Shown: in pieces, positions 12,540-14,849 of the stretch
Layout of the letters: each line of letters opens with the position of its first letter
Position numbering within the stretch: the first letter of the stretch is position 1
Origin: Candidatus Bathyarchaeota archaeon
Lineage (GTDB): Archaea > Thermoproteota > CALKCG01 > B24 > JAGTQN01
Direction: 5' to 3'
Assembly: GCA_018396395.1 (NCBI GenBank)
Contig: JAGTQN010000033.1
Span: forward strand, 1 to 14,849
DNA length: 14,849 bases
Notes under the pieces: model-generated
Database searches by the model: none
What the model saw: only the letters and a program-made list of their open reading frames with translations
Told to the model about the DNA's origin: nothing
Made by a program: the position numbers and the translations under genes

Positions 12540-13820
12540 ATGTCAAAAGCTTTTGGAAGAAGATATTGGAGCTTTATCAAGGATCCAATTTATGGGTATA
12601 TTCACATAACGGAACAGGAAAGGGATCTTATAGACACAAGGCCTATCCAGCGATTAAGAAGAATTAAACAACTATGTGGTGTAGAATACGTTTATCCGGC
12701 AGCCAATCACACACGCTTCGAACATAGTCTTGGAGTCATGTACCTAGCCGGAGTCCTAGCAGAAAACCTTGAGGAGCTAGCTTCGGACGTAGCAAAGCTA
12801 CGAGTGGCAGCGCTTCTACATGATGTAGGCCATGGGCCTTTTAGCCACCTTTTCGAGAATCTTCTCATGAAACGAAAGGGATTAAATCACGAGGATATGA
12901 CCTTTCGAATCATAACGGAGACCGAGCTTGCTGACCTTTTGAGAAGACAGGGCTACGACCCGAAGGAGATAGGAGCCATAGCCGTGGGAAGGCTTAAGGA
13001 CTTGGAAAATCCTATCCTTGGTCAGGTAGTCCATGGAACGATAGACGTCGATAAGCTCGATTTCATTGTAAGGGACTCATACCATACAGGGGCTGGATAT
13101 GGTTTTGTAGATATCTTCCGCCTAATATACACAATGGACTTCATGGACGGAAGACTCGCCGTTGATGCGACGGCTCTTTCAACCCTTGAGTCCTTCCTCC
13201 TCGCTCGTCTAGAATCTTTCAGGACGATCTACTATCATCGTGCAGCCCGGGCTGCACAGATAATGATCCTTTATGCCTTAAAAAAAGCCGAAGAGGCCTT
13301 AGGAATCCTTGAATTTGATGACCTTGATGGCTATCTAGCCTTGGATGACTATAGCCTTTGGGGGATTCTGGTTCGCTGCGAGGCTTCAAAACCTGTTATG
13401 AAGGCTCTGGAAGAGAGGAAACTTTTGAAAGCAGCCTACGACAGAACCTTTTTCGCAGAAGATACGGTCCTCGTAAGTCTCCTACTCAATGAGCGAGTAA
13501 GGGAAAGAGTTGAGGCTGAGATCGCCGAAAGGGTTGGAATCCCGCCGGAGGAAGTCTTCATAGATGTTCCAAGCCTACCCTCTGTTCCTTATCATACGGT
13601 TCTAGGCTTAGAGCCTATGGAAATACCCGTCTTCAAGAAGACGAAGGATGGAAGCATCGTTCCTCAACGTCTCGCGGAGCTTTCCAAGATAGGGGAGGTT
13701 CTAAGATCTTTCATGAACATCGTGAGAGTTTACACGAAGGAGCCTTACAGGGAAAAAGTTGGAAGAGCCTCGGAGGAAATCCTAGGAAAGCCTAGCCTTT
13801 CTCAAATCGTCTCCTATTAA
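12540..13820 (+). CDS. HD-domain phosphohydrolase (dNTPase/SAMHD1-like, COG1078 type)
   Basis: Related enzymes remove triphosphate from dNTPs or hydrolyse other phosphoesters, often as oligomers. From the TTG at 12537 it would be 427 residues; I prefer ATG 12540. Numbering from the TTG, the N-terminal IKDPIYGYIHITEQE and RLRRIKQLCGVEYVYPAANH precede the metal site: H63 in HTRFEHSLGVMYLAG, H95-D96 in LLHDVGHGPFSH, and D172 in HGTIDVDKLDFIVRDSYHTG. YYHRAARAAQIMI continues the helical core, and the C-terminal 150 residues match the accessory part of this family. All HD ligands are present, so it should be active. Neighbours are two nucleotide-kinase-like genes, suggesting work on nucleotide pools, but substrate specificity cannot be read from the sequence. 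Confidence 0.88.
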   Translation: MSKAFGRRYWSFIKDPIYGYIHITEQERDLIDTRPIQRLRRIKQLCGVEYVYPAANHTRFEHSLGVMYLAGVLAENLEELASDVAKLRVAALLHDVGHGPFSHLFENLLMKRKGLNHEDMTFRIITETELADLLRRQGYDPKEIGAIAVGRLKDLENPILGQVVHGTIDVDKLDFIVRDSYHTGAGYGFVDIFRLIYTMDFMDGRLAVDATALSTLESFLLARLESFRTIYYHRAARAAQIMILYALKKAEEALGILEFDDLDGYLALDDYSLWGILVRCEASKPVMKALEERKLLKAAYDRTFFAEDTVLVSLLLNERVRERVEAEIAERVGIPPEEVFIDVPSLPSVPYHTVLGLEPMEIPVFKKTKDGSIVPQRLAELSKIGEVLRSFMNIVRVYTKEPYREKVGRASEEILGKPSLSQIVSY

Positions 13821-13943
13821 TTTGAAGTCTTCGATTGGCGTAAAAGTTAGCGAAAGAATATTAATAATTAAGCCCATCGCTTCTAGCTGAATAGAAGAAA
13901 AGAAAGGGATGAATAAGAAAGGAAAGGAAAGACCAAAAAGGGA

Positions 13944-14582
13944 TTAACCTTCCTTACCTTCGTTCATCATTATCCGGATAAGGTCTTCGGAAGTCAGATA
14001 AGGTCTTGCCTGAGCTAGGAATTCTTGAAGGGTTTCTTCAGGCGTTCGGTTCGACGTGTCAATGCGTATCTTTGCATGGATTGTGGAAGCCCTGAACTCC
14101 TCCTCGAACTTCTGAAGGAGTATTGGTACATCCTCCTTCCTTATCACTTGATACTCGTGGGGATCCATTTCCATGCGCTTAACGATGACTTCTGGAGATG
14201 CCGTAAGGAGGACTAGAATCGTGTCGCTAGGAAGCTCCTTCTCGAGCTCCCTCCCATGGCGAATGGCTAAAAATTCAGGTTTGTATCCATAATAAAGGGG
14301 ACCATAAATGGTATTCTCGCTATAGAAGCCTACTTCAATGGCATCGCGGAAATTCCTGAGGAGCCTAACATGATAGACATCTTGGAAGCGCTGGAAGCGC
14401 TCCTTGAAGGCCGGGCTTAGGGTAAGCATGACTTCCCTATCTTCCTTGCTTAGAGATGCATCGGGTATCGTGAAATGGTCGTCTAAATGGAACCTCATGT
14501 CATGCTTTCTTCCCCATTCTAGTAGATTCTTAGCAAGGGTGCTTTTGCCAGCGTATTCGCAACCTATGATGATGACCCTCAT
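13944..14582 (-). CDS. P-loop kinase of the thymidylate/nucleoside-kinase superfamily
   Basis: The 212-residue protein starts MRVIIIGCEYAGKSTLAKN, a P-loop GCEYAGKST at 7-15 directly at the N-terminus. LDDHF (33-37) could be the substrate-side acidic motif, followed by FQDVYHVRLLRNF (helix with a DxYH), GPLYYGYKPEFLAIRHGR, TILVLLTASPEVIVKRM (the strand and helix before the lid), and a basic or acidic lid MEMDPHEYQVIRKED. This arrangement is of a nucleoside or nucleotide kinase or a small AAA-like ATPase; I cannot fix the substrate. The start at ATG 14582 puts the P-loop at the expected position. It converges on the HD gene; the 123-bp spacer between them contains only A/T- and purine-rich sequence. 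Confidence 0.72.
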   Translation of the reverse strand: MRVIIIGCEYAGKSTLAKNLLEWGRKHDMRFHLDDHFTIPDASLSKEDREVMLTLSPAFKERFQRFQDVYHVRLLRNFRDAIEVGFYSENTIYGPLYYGYKPEFLAIRHGRELEKELPSDTILVLLTASPEVIVKRMEMDPHEYQVIRKEDVPILLQKFEEEFRASTIHAKIRIDTSNRTPEETLQEFLAQARPYLTSEDLIRIMMNEGKEG

Positions 14583-14589
14583 ATCTAGC

Positions 14590-14602
14590 CACCGAATCGG
14601 TG
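14590..14602. promoter_or_regulatory. 13-bp perfect palindrome upstream of the P-loop kinase gene
   Basis: CACCGAATCGGTG has perfect 6-bp arms around one A and lies eight bases before ATG 14582 on the minus strand. A TATA-like CTTATTTA (complement of about 14618-14626) places the transcript start at or inside it, so it could be an operator or a 5'-UTR hairpin. Confidence 0.45.
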
Positions 14603-14775
14603 ATTTGTGTTACGGTCTAAATAAGTCTAATCCTTCGCTATTTGATAGGATCCTTCCTATGCCTCCTGAGACATGAGAAAATCAGAAGGGCAAATCCCGT
14701 ACCGATTTCGACAGATCTAGAAAGGTCGAGCGCTATTGGGACCTTCTTGACGATCAGGATTGATGCTGAACCTTT

Positions 14776-14849
14776 ATGGAGACATGGGGGACGAAGGTGG
14801 TTGGGTTTAGGGATAAAAAATTAATAGCGGATATCGATATTCTTAAGCT
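14776..14849 (+). CDS. Possible N-terminus of a gene running off the window
   Basis: An open frame from ATG 14776 to the window edge encodes METWGTKVVGFRDKKLIADI and four more residues, with plausible protein-like composition. A TGA lies nine bases upstream in the same frame, so the start is well bounded. There is no clear TATA box or Shine-Dalgarno sequence, and too little is visible to name a family. Between 14603 and 14775 I see only the kinase promoter and no gene. Confidence 0.35.
   Translation, partial: METWGTKVVGFRDKKLIADIDILK

Noticed and set aside
12995..13010. AGGCTTAAGGA inside the HD gene as a fifth repeat copy
   Set aside because: Only about 10 bases match the 21-bp motif, and the sequence is normal codons of the HD protein.
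14642..14824. 60-codon open frame near the right edge
   Set aside because: Low-complexity composition, no promoter or ribosome site, and it conflicts with the better-looking frame from 14776.
1..14849. CRISPR array, transposase, integrase, toxin-antitoxin or known defence operon
   Set aside because: No regularly spaced repeats and no protein with matching motifs were found. The HD and kinase genes look like nucleotide metabolism, not a known defence set.

Overview
The window reads as a chromosome fragment of a thermophile-like archaeon of the Thermoproteota (TACK) branch. Bathyarchaeia or a related lineage is my best guess, but it is an inference. The evidence is archaeal information-processing genes (Alba chromatin protein, ribosomal protein L44e, a crenarchaeal-type single-OB-fold SSB, archease), A/T-rich TATA-like boxes about 25-35 bp before start codons with very short or no leaders, frequent TTG/GTG starts, and a tRNA with a genomically encoded CCA end interrupted by introns. 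Base composition is moderate, and intergenic stretches are A/T rich.

Layout. Positions 1-3343 form a damaged zone: the tail of an unknown gene, an unrecognised gene broken by several reading-frame shifts (184-797), a Gfo/Idh/MocA-type oxidoreductase with two frameshifts (1250-2270, minus), a doubtful small ORF (2612-2830), and a flavodoxin with one frameshift (2883-3343). Most of the breaks can be repaired by one base in a short homopolymer, so sequencing or assembly error near a contig end is as likely as gene decay. From 3419 to 7498 there are intact housekeeping genes: an SSB-like OB-fold protein, glycerophosphodiester phosphodiesterase, a deacetylase-type amidohydrolase, archease and Alba. 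At 7499-10866 a secreted or membrane-anchored zinc metallopeptidase with a C-terminal zinc ribbon is surrounded by a dispersed repeat family. After it come a tRNA-Asn(GTT) with two introns and rpl44e. At 10920-14582 there is an unrecognised, probably frameshifted gene, a thymidylate-kinase-like protein, a divergently transcribed HD-domain phosphohydrolase and a second small P-loop kinase. A possible new gene starts at 14776 and runs off the window.

How the genes relate. There is no single large operon; genes lie mostly alone with their own promoters, in convergent and divergent pairs. Two themes stand out. (1) RNA processing: the tRNA-Asn precursor needs two rounds of splicing-endonuclease cleavage at well-formed bulge-helix-bulge motifs, and archease, the activator of the RtcB ligase that joins such exons, lies about 3.2 kb away. 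(2) Nucleotide metabolism: a thymidylate-kinase-like gene and an HD-type (dNTPase-family) gene share one divergent promoter region, with another nucleotide-kinase-like gene next door.

The most unusual structures are the doubly interrupted tRNA-Asn, with introns after positions 8 and 30 that restore a perfect 76-nt cloverleaf, and a 21-bp motif present four times within 3.3 kb, twice in each orientation. Two copies of the motif sit at the head of about 140-bp near-repeats with potential hairpin structure that flank the peptidase gene. I see no CRISPR array, transposase or integrase.
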